From assembly GCA_900095095.1 (NCBI GenBank), contig FMBT01000481.1:17331-81330 (forward strand): a DNA stretch of 64,000 bases, read 5' to 3'. The notes under the pieces are model-generated. The model was not told the origin of the DNA. It worked only from the letters and a program-made list of their open reading frames with translations, and did not search any database. The DNA comes from Fragilariopsis cylindrus CCMP1102. Taxonomy: Eukaryota; Bacillariophyta; Bacillariophyceae; Bacillariales; Bacillariaceae. Positions 1-11,322 of this stretch are shown piece by piece (the first letter of the stretch is position 1; every line of letters starts with the position of its first letter). Both the position numbers and the translations under genes were made by a program.

Positions 1-835
1 TCGATGTCAATCGAAGCCAAACACAAACAAAAGAAGTGTTTGGTTATATATAAGAAACCGGAATACGAATAAGAGAAGTGTCCGAATAAATAGAACACGA
101 ATAAGAGAAGTGTTATACATATGGAGCCGAAGCAGAATGCCGATGTCCTTTGAACCGCTAATACCAATATATATGTATTAGGCGAAGTGAGTTACGAACA
201 GAAAGTTGTATACAAGGTTACCGTGTAACGCAATACTAAAATGCAAAGAAAAGAGCAGAATAACCTTGATCACGAGGAATGAACTACCTCTATCTTTTAT
301 TGTTGAGAAATTGTAATAACAATAGACTAAATAAACAAGTGTGTTAATAACAACTTTGCGTTTGAACATCATCGTTTGTATTGCGTTTGCGATACCTATA
401 GATATATCTACAGAAAGTTACGCCATTCTTCGAGAGGAGTTTCGCTGACAAGAAGGGTGAGTAACCTGGTAGAACAACGTGAGTAGTCTTTCATAGGGTC
501 AGTGAGTATCAACCCTTCCAGCTTTAATAGAAACTTACAAGTCAGAAGAGTAAGACTATTATAGTCCTGTTTCAACAATCATTGATTGTTTGTGAAACGT
601 AACACAATATATATCTGTTGTCGACTCATTAATCTAACGGAATAAAGTAAAGTAAAACGAAAAATATGTATTGAATGCAGCGTTGGGAAACTGAAAAAAA
701 GACGAAACAGAAGCATCCATTAAAAAAAAGATACATTTCGGAAAATACTATGTAGAGTACAAGTATAACAATGAGTTTTCAGGTAGAGCGATAGATACTA
801 TAATGCTAGCTAGCTATATATCGTGGTTGTAATGC
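1..835. other. Intergenic, no gene seen
   Basis: No convincing coding region is visible on either strand. A 17-bp direct repeat (acgaataagagaagtgt) occurs at 65-81 and 97-113, and a related piece lies near position 30. The rest is AT-rich unique sequence. Confidence 0.5.
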
Positions 836-1115
836 GTCGCTGCTTCGGTCGCTTCTGCGATCGCTAATACTACGGTCGTTGTTGTGATCGATATTGCCGT
901 CGCTGCTTTGGTCAATGCCGTAAACGCGGTCGCTATTTTAATTTCTGTTGCGGTCGCTGTTGCACAAATTGTCGCTGGATTGGTCCTTGTTGCTGTAGTA
1001 GTTTCTGCCAGGATTATATCTGCGGTTGCTTTCCCTATTTCGGTCGCTCCTGCAGTCGCTGTTGTGGTCCCTGTAACTGTAACTGTATCGGTCGCTGTTG
1101 CGCAGACTTTTACCG
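836..1115. repeat. Degenerate minisatellite rich in GGTCGCTG units
   Basis: The stretch is built from diverged short units around the core ggtcgctgttg, spaced by multiples of three bases. Because of that spacing it stays open in several frames: one plus frame reads as an Ala/Val/Ile-rich hydrophobic peptide (884-1141), and a minus frame (1213-938) reads as Asn/Ser/Asp/Arg repeats. Neither frame has a flanking conserved domain. It could be a repeat-encoding exon of an unrecognised gene or a simple minisatellite. Confidence 0.6.
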
Positions 1116-1310
1116 CTGCACCACTCGGATATCAAAGCTAGGTTCGAGACTAAGAGACATAACTTGGTGGAAGAAATGGACATGAATCTAGGAGTAATAC
1201 TTGGGGAAAACATGGGACAGAGCTCGGTGCCCCGCTCGCATAGAGACAGCCGCTTTGATATCTGGTCAGGGGAAAAACTGCAAGCGGCGACGCCCGAAAA
1301 AGCCTACTAT

Positions 1311-2300
1311 TTATAATTTAACACTTGAAGATTTCCTCTCCAAAAGTGAAGCGATGAAGAACGAGAACCAGAAGATGATGGTAATGATGATGCGGCTGCT
1401 GTTGATATTGCTACGACTGATCACCAGGAGGGTTATGATTAACCCCGGTAGTGTCTCCCAAGTTTCCTTGGCGGGCCATCCAAATTTCTGACAATAGATC
1501 TCATTGTTGAGAATACGACAGCTCCCGCCCGTTCTCGAACAAGGCGAGTAAACCTTCAATTCTTCCACGACAAATCCTTCGTCCAAAAACGCTCCTACTG
1601 TTGCATTTTGCAGCACCAATTTCCCTCCACTGCTGCTGCCACGAGTACTAAATTCCATGGTGTCACACTGAAGCACGTCCCAGTCTCCGAGTGGCAGAAC
1701 CGCTTTCCCGTGGAATTGCCATCCAATCTCAAGCCATTCCCATTTCCATTTGAAATTCTTCCAATGAGTTAAAAATTCCCATTGGTAACGATAGTCCTCA
1801 TCGTTGTCGGGTGCTTCTCGTACGAAAACAACATAGAACTTCGAACGAGAATCACTGTCACTAGTGACATTGTACGGAAAGTAGAGGAATTGATGTATGC
1901 AGCTGCCGCTAATCTCTATGCAGTTGGGGAAGCGGATATCAGCATTAGTATCGTGTTGACTGGGACTAAGACTCGGCAGAAAGTGATATTGTGTGCCGTC
2001 GGGGCTGTGTCCACTCGCAGAAGAAGCACTGAAATAGGCGGTCTCTCCCACGGCAACGAGGACGTTGGGGTCGCGGGTGCGCATGGCCATGATAGTAGTG
2101 TCGATCCGTCGGTTGCTTGTGTAAGGGCGGATGGGCTCTGTGAATAATAAACCAGTAGACTTTAGAATGATGTACTCCCTAGAACAGCGATCAGAGCAAC
2201 AGCGTTCTAAAATGCGAGAACAATTAACTATTGCTTGTCGCGATTCGCTTGAAGTCGACTTTTTCCTCTCAAGTCGTGGATCGTTTTTTTTTTGCATCTT
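1311..2300 (-). CDS. Hypothetical protein with a C-terminal hydrophobic segment
   Basis: I do not recognise this protein. The frame is open from 2363, but its first codon there is TTG. Usable ATGs are at 2300 (329 codons) and 2091 (260 codons). The later ATG starts just before the more protein-like part and avoids the duplicated DNA at 2184-2440, which would otherwise lie inside the N-terminus. The central part is rich in Trp, Tyr and Phe (a run of WEFLTHWKNFKWKWEW near the middle), with several Cys near the end. The last 40 residues hold a hydrophobic Ile/Phe-rich stretch that could be a membrane anchor. It could be a soluble beta-rich protein with a terminal anchor. Start codon and function are both uncertain. 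Confidence 0.45.
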   Translation of the reverse strand, partial: KMQKKNDPRLERKKSTSSESRQAIVNCSRILERCCSDRCSREYIILKSTGLLFTEPIRPYTSNRRIDTTIMAMRTRDPNVLVAVGETAYFSASSASGHSPDGTQYHFLPSLSPSQHDTNADIRFPNCIEISGSCIHQFLYFPYNVTSDSDSRSKFYVVFVREAPDNDEDYRYQWEFLTHWKNFKWKWEWLEIGWQFHGKAVLPLGDWDVLQCDTMEFSTRGSSSGGKLVLQNATVGAFLDEGFVVEELKVYSPCSRTGGSCRILNNEIYCQKFGWPAKETWETLPGLIITLLVISRSNINSSRIIITIIFWFSFFIASLLERKSSSVKL

Positions 2301-2440
2301 CTTGGCTGCTTTCTTGCACGCTGCCGCTGCAAGCAACAGCGTTCTAAAACGCCGAGAGAACAATTAATTATTGTTCTTCGCTTGAAGTTGACTTTTTCCT
2401 TAAGTCGTGGATCGTGAAAATTGGTATCTTTCCTGCATGT
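2184..2440. repeat. Imperfect tandem duplication of about 110 bp
   Basis: A segment beginning agcaacagcgttctaaaa and running through a gacttttcctc-like stretch to aagtcgtggatcg occurs at about 2194-2284. It recurs, diverged by substitutions and small indels, at about 2332-2412, with a T-rich spacer between. It overlaps the 5' end of the minus-strand hypothetical gene. Confidence 0.7.
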
Positions 2441-2671
2441 TGAATGTTGATTGTTCGCATCGCAGTTCGTATCGCAGTCGCTGTAACACTTCTTTTGACA
2501 CAGTAAAATAGAGTTATTTATATACCTCGCCGAAATCGAATTCTCGTATCATTCGCGTAGTAATAGACGCTGTTAACAGACACTTATTCATCAACATAAT
2601 TTTGAATATTAATTTGCTCCAATAGTTACATACAAATACGGTAATCGATCTGAACAAAGGTAGAAGTAATA

Positions 2672-3910
2672 ATGATTGCATTACTACAGGAGTTACCTAA
2701 ACAAATGAAAGCAGCACAAGGGAAGAATTACGGTGATATTGATGAAATGTTAACCGTAGAAGAATCGGTTCGTGTTCCTAATTTGAAAAAAGAAGATGAC
2801 GATGAGGCTTTGTTTGAATCATCAGCAAAAGCTAATGGTATTAATTCAATGATTAAAAAAGCAACAAAAGCTGATCGTAAAACACACATGGTAATTAAAA
2901 CATTAGCAGTTGCGTTAGCACCTGGAGATATTCGTGTCCTTTCTGGTACAACAAGAGCATTCCAAGGACCACTATATGGTTTTCCTTACATTCCCGGTGG
3001 AGATTGTTGTGGAATCGTTATTGATCCAGGAAATACAGAAAGGGACGATAACGACAAAGATAAGAATTATTTTCAGAAAGGTGATATTGTTGCTGCACGA
3101 TTTACTGTTGCACCACGTGATGCAATGGCAGAATATGCACGAGTTAGTTCAACTGTTTGTGAAAAAGTTGACATGACAAAAGCTACAAAATATAATATTA
3201 CACCTGAGGGTGCTGCTGCATTAGCAAGTGCATCACCTGCTGTTGCATTATGTGATGATTATATCCGTCCAAATGAAAGAGTATTAATATTAGGTGCCGG
3301 AGGTGGTATTGGTAGTCATTTTTGTCAATTAGCAAAACGATGGAAGAATGCATCGTATATATGTGGTGTTTCGTGTGATACACAGCGGTTATTGGATGAA
3401 CCAATTAATTGTGATGATGCTATTGATTATACAAAGGAGAATATATTCGAATCGAAATTGTATCAACAGGAACCATTCGATACAATAATTGATCTATCAT
3501 GTGGTGGATGGTTACAATTAATTGAACAAAATCGGAACAGTAATAATCTTTCTAGTATTGTAAAACCAGCAAGTATGGGTGGACGGTATATAACATTTTC
3601 ACCAGATACACCATATTTCGAAGGGAGTCTTTTGGTTATGATGAATATGTTTCTTATTACACCATTATGGCGAAGTTTTTATAGTCGAATATTTAAACGT
3701 AAATCATTACCGGCATTTACACAAGCAATGGGATTACCAGATACTCGTGATATTATGACAAAAACATTACAACTTGCCTATGATGGAACACTTACACCTG
3801 TCATTGATGGACCATACCCGATGACAACAGATGGAATTCGTAAAGCATTTCGGAAAGTTAAAAGTCGTCATGCTAAGGGTAAAGTTATTGTTAAAATATC
3901 AGATCTTTAA
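2672..3910 (+). CDS. MDR-family NAD(P)H oxidoreductase (quinone reductase / RTN4IP1-like)
   Basis: A 412-residue medium-chain dehydrogenase/reductase. The N-terminal GroES-like half contains the PLYGFPYIPGGDCCG segment, equivalent to the usual 'P.iPG.e..G' of this superfamily. The Rossmann half opens with the nucleotide-binding loop LGAGGGIGSHFCQLAK near residues 208-224. The zinc-ligand pattern of classical alcohol dehydrogenases is not evident, which fits the zinc-free quinone oxidoreductase branch. Known members reduce quinones or enones with NADPH; substrate and location cannot be told here. ATG 2672 is the first in frame. A second Met at residue 12 (KQMKAAQ) aligns better with the usual family start, so the true start could be 33 bp downstream. 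No intron is needed. The downstream neighbour is AMP deaminase on the same strand, with no sign of functional linkage. Confidence 0.8.
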   Translation: MIALLQELPKQMKAAQGKNYGDIDEMLTVEESVRVPNLKKEDDDEALFESSAKANGINSMIKKATKADRKTHMVIKTLAVALAPGDIRVLSGTTRAFQGPLYGFPYIPGGDCCGIVIDPGNTERDDNDKDKNYFQKGDIVAARFTVAPRDAMAEYARVSSTVCEKVDMTKATKYNITPEGAAALASASPAVALCDDYIRPNERVLILGAGGGIGSHFCQLAKRWKNASYICGVSCDTQRLLDEPINCDDAIDYTKENIFESKLYQQEPFDTIIDLSCGGWLQLIEQNRNSNNLSSIVKPASMGGRYITFSPDTPYFEGSLLVMMNMFLITPLWRSFYSRIFKRKSLPAFTQAMGLPDTRDIMTKTLQLAYDGTLTPVIDGPYPMTTDGIRKAFRKVKSRHAKGKVIVKISDL

Positions 3911-4634
3911 ATACAATACAAAATACTGTAAGATGTTGTCAGATGTAAGATGTACATTTGTGTTTGTGTTTGTACCAGTAAATTAATTCCTCAATAACAG
4001 CGGAATGTAATAGTAACTTTATGATAATCTTGTATAAACTACCTTTTAAATCAGTGTATTGATACTACCGTATATTATTAGCTATCGTACCGCGGTACTA
4101 CAGTAGCTAGTATTACAGTAGTAGGGTAGGAGTAGTAATGATAGGAGTAGTAATTCAATCGCATACTATACCTACTCTATTGTACATACCTTCCGGTGGT
4201 ACAGTAGGTAGAAAGATACAAACACGTGAATGATGACTTGTTATTGCGTCATTAAAATGACTTGAAACTCGTGAATGGAATCTAATAAAATAAAATCTTT
4301 TACACATCACGACTGATGGATGATGCCTGATTTCCAACTAGCAGTTCAGCAGTTCCGATAGGAATGATTGAAAGAATCAATCACAATATACAATAGCAAA
4401 CAAGTTGAATGACCACTGCACTTGTAGAATTGTACAAGTAGTAGACCTCTTGGAGTGCCAAAGATCCAACAGTAGTTCTGATAAGAATTGAATCAATCAC
4501 AACATACGAAAGCAAACAATAACACTGCATTTGTAGAATTATACAAGTAGTAGTAGACCCCTTGGAGTTTATAATACAATAATAGAATACAGTATACAAA
4601 ATACTTTCAACTTGCTCCTCATCAGCTAACTAGA
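3911..4634. other. Intergenic region with a duplicated block upstream of AMP deaminase
   Basis: No coding region. Two diverged copies of an 80-bp segment (aatcaatcacaa...cttggagt) lie at about 4376-4456 and 4491-4568. Each contains a tgtagaatt-tacaagtagtaga motif. They sit just upstream of the AMP deaminase start and may be part of its promoter. Confidence 0.6.
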
Positions 4635-7386
4635 ATGAGTAATCCATACGATCCCCCTGGTGGACCACCAGCACCAATTTCACTACTTAGAACAATATCC
4701 GACAACGATATACGTAGCCATTCGGCAAGGTCAACCAGTCAGAAGTCGACCACCGGCTTTCCCGGCAATGATATCGAAGAAGGAACTGAAGAATCATCTG
4801 CCGGTGACGAGGACACTTTAAGTGATCTCAAACCATCAAGTAAAAGCGCCCAAGAAGGTACGTACACAAATACAAATACAAATACAAGCTAGCTTGCTAG
4901 CTAGCTAGCTAGCTAGCTGCAACAACTGGCTCCAATTATTTTCATACATTTATATTTCGCCTTCCTCACGAAATGTGTATTGATTCGATTCATCTCTAGA
5001 GGCTCCTGCTCGAGAACGTCCTACATCTGGTATATGGCCGCACAGAGTAAGTACCACTTTTGTATCTTAAATTATTCATTATAATTCTTCTACTTCCCTA
5101 CTACCGGTTATGATAATTAAAAACACAACACTGACGTTACTCTGTATTATCATTACTTTGCTGTAGGAAAATTTATCCTTTACTCGTTCTCTTATCTTTT
5201 ATGGAGCGGGAGCTGTAACAATTGAACATGAAATGGCATGTAAGCACATTGAAGAATGTCGAGGTCTACGAAAAAAATATTTTGGTGGTGATGCAACGGT
5301 CGTTCAAAAAGATGAATTAAAAAATCCTAATACTCGTCTTACATTTCAATTTGGAGAAGATGGAGTTATGGAACTTTATAACGTAGATGATGATCCTGAA
5401 AAAAAAAACAATTTAGTTGTTGTACCGAATATTGAAGAATATTCTGAGGATTTCAAACGAATTACCAAAATGGTCAATGAAGGGTTTATGAGATCATATT
5501 GCTTCCAACGATTGCAATTGTTATCATCGGCCTTTAAAACACACGAGACTATGAATGCACCGATCGAATCATTGGAACAAGGAAATCTTTTGGGTACAGA
5601 TTTCTTCAGAACATTAAAAATCGACAATCATATACATGCCGCTGGAGCACCAACGGCAAAACAATTTGTAAACTTTGTTGCTGATAAACTTGAAAGAGAA
5701 TCGGATACAGTAATTGCCAAGGATGGTAAAACTCTTGGTCAGGTTTTTGAACACGCAGGTCTTGATAAGGATCATTTAACGATCGATGCATTCGATGTCC
5801 TTGCCGATTATTCTGTGTATCAAAGATTCGATAACTTTAATGCCAAGTACAGTCCATTCCGTATGGCCGATATGAGACGGATCTTTCTAAAATCGAACAA
5901 TCATATCGGAGGTCGATATTTTGCGGAGCTGCTCAAAATTGTCCTGAACCGACATGAGACATCAAAAGGTCACGCATCTGCTTGCGAATTACGTTTGAGT
6001 ATTTACGGAATGGAACGAGAAGAATGGGATGATTTAGCTGATTGGATGCTCAAGGATTGGCAGGGTGATTTCCCTGGACCGCTAATATCGGCTAGTAATC
6101 GTTGGATGATTCAGATACCAAGGCTATGGCGTATTTTTCGTATGAAACCGGGACGAGATGGGAGTGGGTATAATGACATGTTGGAGAATATATTCACTCC
6201 TATGTTTGAGGCTACTCTTTACCCAGAGAGAAAACCAAAGTTGGCAGAGATGTTGAAACATATAGTCGGGATTGATTCTGTCGACGATGAAGGTGCACCA
6301 GAGGTAAGTGTTACTATATCGACCGGCTCAAAAATAACATTGTGTACTGATGCTACTATACTCGGATCTGATTATCGAATTGCTAATTTCCTTGTATATT
6401 TGTTACTACTTTTAGGATGCATGTGGTTGCCAACGTCCTCATTTATGGACTACACCAAATAATCCTGCCTACTCGTGGCAGCTTTACTTTTTGTGGGCTA
6501 ATTTAGAAGTTCTTAATTCATTGAGAAAGGCACGGGGTCTCAATACGATTGCATTTCGACCTCATGCAGGTGAGACTGGGAATCCGTTGAATCTCGCTTG
6601 CACCTACATGCTTTGTGAGTCGATCGCTCATGGAATGAATTTGGATAAGCAGGTTAGCTTGCAATATCTATATTATCTGGAGTAAGTTCTACTATCAAGC
6701 ATTTGTTTGTGTATGATTGTGTGTTTATGAGTGTGTCTGAGAGAGGACAGATAGATTTATCTCATCCCTTCCTCTTCCACTAACATTGTCTCCATTTTTC
6801 TTTCTTTTCTTCTGTCCTAACATTAAATCCATCCCCAATATAACAATTACACAACAACAGTCAAGTTGGATTAGCAACAGCGCCTCTTTCCAACAACTTC
6901 CTCTTTCGAAAGATAGGCGATAGTCCTTTCCTTAAATTTTTCCGCCGTGGTTTAAATGTTACTCTATCTACGGACGACCCTCTTCTATTCCATATGTCAG
7001 ATGATGCCTTGTTGGAAGAATACAGCGTTGCACGCGCCACGTTCGATTTATCTATGACAGATATGATGGAAATTGCCCGAAATTCCGTTCTTATGTCCGG
7101 TTTTGAAGACGATTTCAAGAAGAAGTATCTTGGAGAACATTATCGCAAGGGAGTAACATTTTGTGATGAGCAATTAACGCATGTTCCACTCATCAGAGCG
7201 AAGTTCCGCGCTGAACACCTAGCGATTGAGCATATGCTTTGTGCTCTGATTGCAGCTGGTAAAGGTAACATTGTGCTAGACGAAATGAAAACTCAATTTG
7301 GTTTAGCAAGAGATGCTCATCGTAAAATTCTGTTTGAAAATATGGAAGAGATACCTTCTTCTTTTCCAGAATTGGGCCAGCTATAA
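4635..7386 (+). CDS. AMPD: AMP deaminase, five exons
   Basis: Hydrolyses AMP to IMP and ammonia, controlling the adenylate pool. Inferred exons are 4635-4857, 5000-5046, 5167-6303, 6416-6681 and 6861-7386. All four introns are GT-AG (donors gtacgt, gtaagt, gtaagt, gtaagt), phases agree throughout, and the product is 732 residues, normal for the family. The metal-binding HxH of the amidohydrolase fold is seen as DNHIHAAG (His 245 and 247). The very conserved TLSTDDP lies at residues 592-598, next to RNSVLMSG in the last exon. The Ser/Pro/Asp-rich first 90 residues are the usual variable regulatory N-terminus. The second exon is only 47 bp. The 4858-4999 intron begins with a (gcta)n run (about 4889-4918). 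The family is normally a cytosolic homotetramer. Identification is secure; the least certain point is the start codon. Confidence 0.93.
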
Positions 7387-9873
7387 TAATATTATAAACT
7401 TGAATAACATCATTTATCTACCTCACGTTTGGTCCTGAATAGTTTCGACCTTTCAATTAATGCGTCTGGTGATTGCCAACGTGCTGCTGTTTTGGTTGAT
7501 AAACGGGGATAATATGTTGCTTCGGTACTTCCCAAGAAGTACATATTACATATTGTAGTATTTTGTTGATCGTCTTTTCTACTTACTTTTATCACCCTGA
7601 GCAGTGTCATATTTACATTGTGCGTAATCCACTGCTACATTTCATGTAAATTTTATATTTAACTTTCCTGAGAACTACTACAAATATTTGAATGAAATGC
7701 GTATATATGGTTGGTTCCAAATGTTGGTGCATAGTATGTATGTGTGTGACTACAACTGTAATACTAATGTTTGGCTGGCAACCCACATTCAAAGATTAAT
7801 CTTAGCATAGATTTCCTCCGTGATGAAAGCTAATAGGTCTTTAATTTCAACCTGTACATTAGTTAAGCAGGCATTTTGCATCTTCATGACTGTATGACTA
7901 TAATTAAAGTAGTTTATGCTTGATCTAACAGTAAATGGTATATTATGCGCACTCAGTTAGTAGGTTTCTAGCTCTAGTGCATCCCAAAAGGGTATCCAAA
8001 CCAGACAGAGGTGTTTTTGCTCACATGTCTATAAGTAGTATGAGTTGTGTGTGGCCATATAATATATAGTGACAACTGGGATGACGCCCTTTCAAGATAC
8101 ACTCCAAATGCTGGTGGTAAGCCTGCCAACACCAATACATAGATAACAAAATTCTGGCCATCTTCCCATTATTGCTTGTAGTACTGAATTCATTTTTCCC
8201 ATGTGGAATGAGTATTTCTACAGTCCAAATACAAAAAATAGTTACATGACACAAGTACAGATCCCAGTAGTTTGGTGTGTTTTTCTTACTCTATGTAGTG
8301 GTACAGCAATTATTTGGCAGCCACAAATCTCCCATACTACAATATGGTGCTTCAACATGGGGTGTTTAGGACAAGAGTATCGGAATAAGTGGTACACACA
8401 CATGTTATTTTCATGTGAATGCACTACTACTTAAGGCACATTCCGGCTCAAGTCGGTTCGGATTTTGCTACTGTGTGACATTATCCTGTTGGCGCACGTA
8501 CTGGTTTACACCCTACAACACGCGCTATGCAGTAAAGTACCATCAATTCCCATTGTCATGATGATGGGATAATTTTCCATTTCAATTCATCATAATTTCG
8601 AGGAATTTTCCTTGTCACGGAACTAGCCATCTCTCAAGTAAAACGTTGGTCATACATCTACATAGAATCACATCAATAATCCAACGTGCTTGTGACTTTT
8701 GTAAGCTTACCCCACCACCAGTATCTAACCTCCTTCCTCTTGCTGTATACCAGTAATTTAGATATTCAAAATTCAAGATGAAAGTAACACATGCTATGAT
8801 TTTTATGTCAAAAGCAACAGCAAGTCAAACATACACGTTGTTGATCATGGAACCCCTTATCCCTTTACACCCCATTTATAAGTACTATATTATAGTGCTT
8901 ATAAAGCGAGTGCGCGTTGAGAAATACTTGTAAAATTGCCTAAGAGTGACTTTTAAATTATCGTTTCTTTACTTCAATGGGCTTTACTTAATAAAGGATA
9001 GGGTGTATATTAAATGTGAGCAATGGGACAAAAGCTTAAACGAAAGGCTATAATTCGATATCTATACTTACATATTCTAGTGTCTTCTTGGGGACAACTA
9101 TTATTTGTTTGTATCAAGTTGAACAGTAGAAGTGGTGCACTGTGGAGATCACATGACATGCATCATTGAGACTGAATAATTTTGATGCACATGGTACAGG
9201 AAGCATATTCATATAATATAGTGCACAAATTGTAGCCGGCATTGCTTAGAAAGAAGCCCAATATCACGTATTGACTGCATCCTCCTGCCTTGCAAATATC
9301 TCATTTTCAGAAGAATTTTCCACCTACAGTATGTTCTGAGAATGCCAGTAAGTTAGTTTAACTTAAATTTAAGCAATAGTAGATTTTTTTGGTCACAGTC
9401 TCAAAACCGTACACGCGTACCGATACCGTACTTATAAACAAACAACAAAATAAATACTAATAAAAATCTCCAGAAATTAGGGAACGTACAAGAATTGTAC
9501 TAAAAACAAGTACAAAGTATCATATTTTCATAATGCTGGACATTTTATTTTATCGCAAGCTTTTGGCGCGCATATCAGCCATTTAGTCGACAAGATTTCA
9601 CGTTCACATAGCTAAGACGAGGCTCATCATTTCGCGGATTTTCCGTTGTATATCTATCTGATTTAAGTTCTATGTCGTTGTACAGTTGTACAGTATGAAG
9701 ACGTGGTGAATTTTTCTTTTCTTTTTTGGCAGTCCTTGAAGAAAAAGTGGAGAGCAATAATGAGATGAATACAAAGCAGACTAGGAGAATTCAAATACCA
9801 CGTAACGTTTTTCACATAATTCCAACTCAGATAACAATTGTTGGGCGACGATCAGAATTCAAAACAGAGCAAG
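7387..9873. other. Long gene-poor region
   Basis: Only short open frames below 80 codons are present, none with a recognisable domain or continuing exon. A minus-strand 66-codon frame at 7410-7610 has a plausible composition but no support. The region contains one strong palindrome at 8875-8905, listed separately. Confidence 0.5.
8875..8905. repeat. Near-perfect palindrome, 15-bp arms
   Basis: The left arm TTTATAAGTACTATA (8875-8889) and right arm TATAGTGCTTATAAA (8891-8905) are reverse complements except for one mismatch, with a single base between them. It could extrude as a cruciform or mark the centre of an old inverted-repeat insertion. Confidence 0.75.
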
Positions 9874-11322
9874 ATGGATAATCCTTCGCAAGAAATCTTT
9901 CATACAAATAAGTCACTGAAAACGTGTCTGAAGCCAAGTTCGGTCAAAGGGGAAAGTTACATCATTTCGCCTTCAAGTGTCATATTGGAAGATGACCAAT
10001 CTATCGTCAGCAATCTATCAAAATCAACGTTCTTGTCGAACACGAGCTCTCTAACATGGCCAACGTTTCTTGCTGATACAGAGGGCGATCGTTATAATGG
10101 TGAAGAAAAAGAAGACGGCGATCATTCCATTATCTACGACAAGAATAAAAATAAGTACAAAAGGATAACAATGAAAGCAAAAAACGGCGAGAATGGCTCA
10201 TCGTTCGAGAATACATTAGATAGAATATTTCTCCATTTGTACGATGCAATTGTTGGTACTGATGCGTTGCAGATCTCGTGTGCTAACGATAATTATCATA
10301 ACGCTGCTGACGTCGAAGAAGAAATTGACATGCAAAATTCCGCTAAACTTTCTGCCGTGGTGACAGAATTATCATCGAAGGAGGATGCGATCTTCACCCA
10401 TTCCAATCAAACAACATTTGTTTCGCATGAAGCTGACAACAGCGACAACGACGAGAATCTTCACTTCATTCCAAAATGCTTCACTTCATCGACTTCAACC
10501 GAAGATAATTTTCTTAAGATGAAGAGGAATTCGTACCAATCTTCATCATTGAAAATGGATGGTCTTACACGATCGCATTCCATTATTAATTCACACTCCA
10601 TTATTAGCCTAAACGAGGATGATGACGAGAACGACCCTTCAAACTTAAATGAAAAGATACAAATAGAAAATACCGAAGGTCCTGTGGTAAAAGAATCGAA
10701 TGGAACAATACCGACAGCAATGGTGGGCTCATCCTCGGATCAAATGCCTATCGATAACTACCAGTCAGAAACAAAAATAAGTACATCTTGCCCGACGATA
10801 GGGGCTCCTTCACTTGAAGAAACGAGTTTATTGGAGGGAATCGAAGTCGTCGACGAGTTGGGGCACATAATGGACACTCATACACAGGATGTATATGTTA
10901 TGTACAAAATTGAAGATGGTCAACTAGATGAAGAAGTTCATGACGTTAATGTTGTTTTGTCGCAATTACAAAAGAATCGCGCCTTGCATAATTCTTCCGC
11001 TACCAATAATACTTCTACTAAAAAGTCACAACTTTTTCCAAGTTTGAGAAAAATGATATGCTTCTCTAGTAGAACAGGCGAAGACACTGACCATAGTACC
11101 GAGAAGGATAGTAATAACACTAGAATAACAAGAAGAAATAAGAAGAAAAGGAACAACAATGGTCGTGGTCTTCATCGTCGTAATTGTGATTCACCAGGTG
11201 GTGCCACAACTGCTACATTACCAAGTAATAGTGTTGGATCATCATCTTACGAAGTCTACGAGGATGACAATTCAAGTTTTTCATCTTGCTTTGATATCAA
11301 CAGAACGAAAATAGAAATTTAG
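9874..11322 (+). CDS. Hypothetical Asp/Ser/Asn-rich protein
   Basis: No known domain recognised. The frame is open from 9838, but the first ATG is at 9874, giving 482 codons without an intron. The sequence is polar and acidic (many DDE/EED runs, Ser/Thr-rich stretches). Near residues 420-440 there is a Lys/Arg/Asn-rich basic cluster (RRNKKKRNNNGRG) that could be a nuclear localisation signal. A more regular stretch near residues 320-370 (EGIEVVDELGHIMDTHTQ) is the only part that looks folded. A lineage-specific regulatory or scaffold protein is possible but not shown. An upstream exon cannot be excluded. Confidence 0.55.
   Translation: MDNPSQEIFHTNKSLKTCLKPSSVKGESYIISPSSVILEDDQSIVSNLSKSTFLSNTSSLTWPTFLADTEGDRYNGEEKEDGDHSIIYDKNKNKYKRITMKAKNGENGSSFENTLDRIFLHLYDAIVGTDALQISCANDNYHNAADVEEEIDMQNSAKLSAVVTELSSKEDAIFTHSNQTTFVSHEADNSDNDENLHFIPKCFTSSTSTEDNFLKMKRNSYQSSSLKMDGLTRSHSIINSHSIISLNEDDDENDPSNLNEKIQIENTEGPVVKESNGTIPTAMVGSSSDQMPIDNYQSETKISTSCPTIGAPSLEETSLLEGIEVVDELGHIMDTHTQDVYVMYKIEDGQLDEEVHDVNVVLSQLQKNRALHNSSATNNTSTKKSQLFPSLRKMICFSSRTGEDTDHSTEKDSNNTRITRRNKKKRNNNGRGLHRRNCDSPGGATTATLPSNSVGSSSYEVYEDDNSSFSSCFDINRTKIEI

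Noticed and set aside
884-1141. Hydrophobic 85-codon plus frame, looks like a membrane protein
   Set aside because: It is the translation of a degenerate minisatellite, with no domain, and ends with the repeat.
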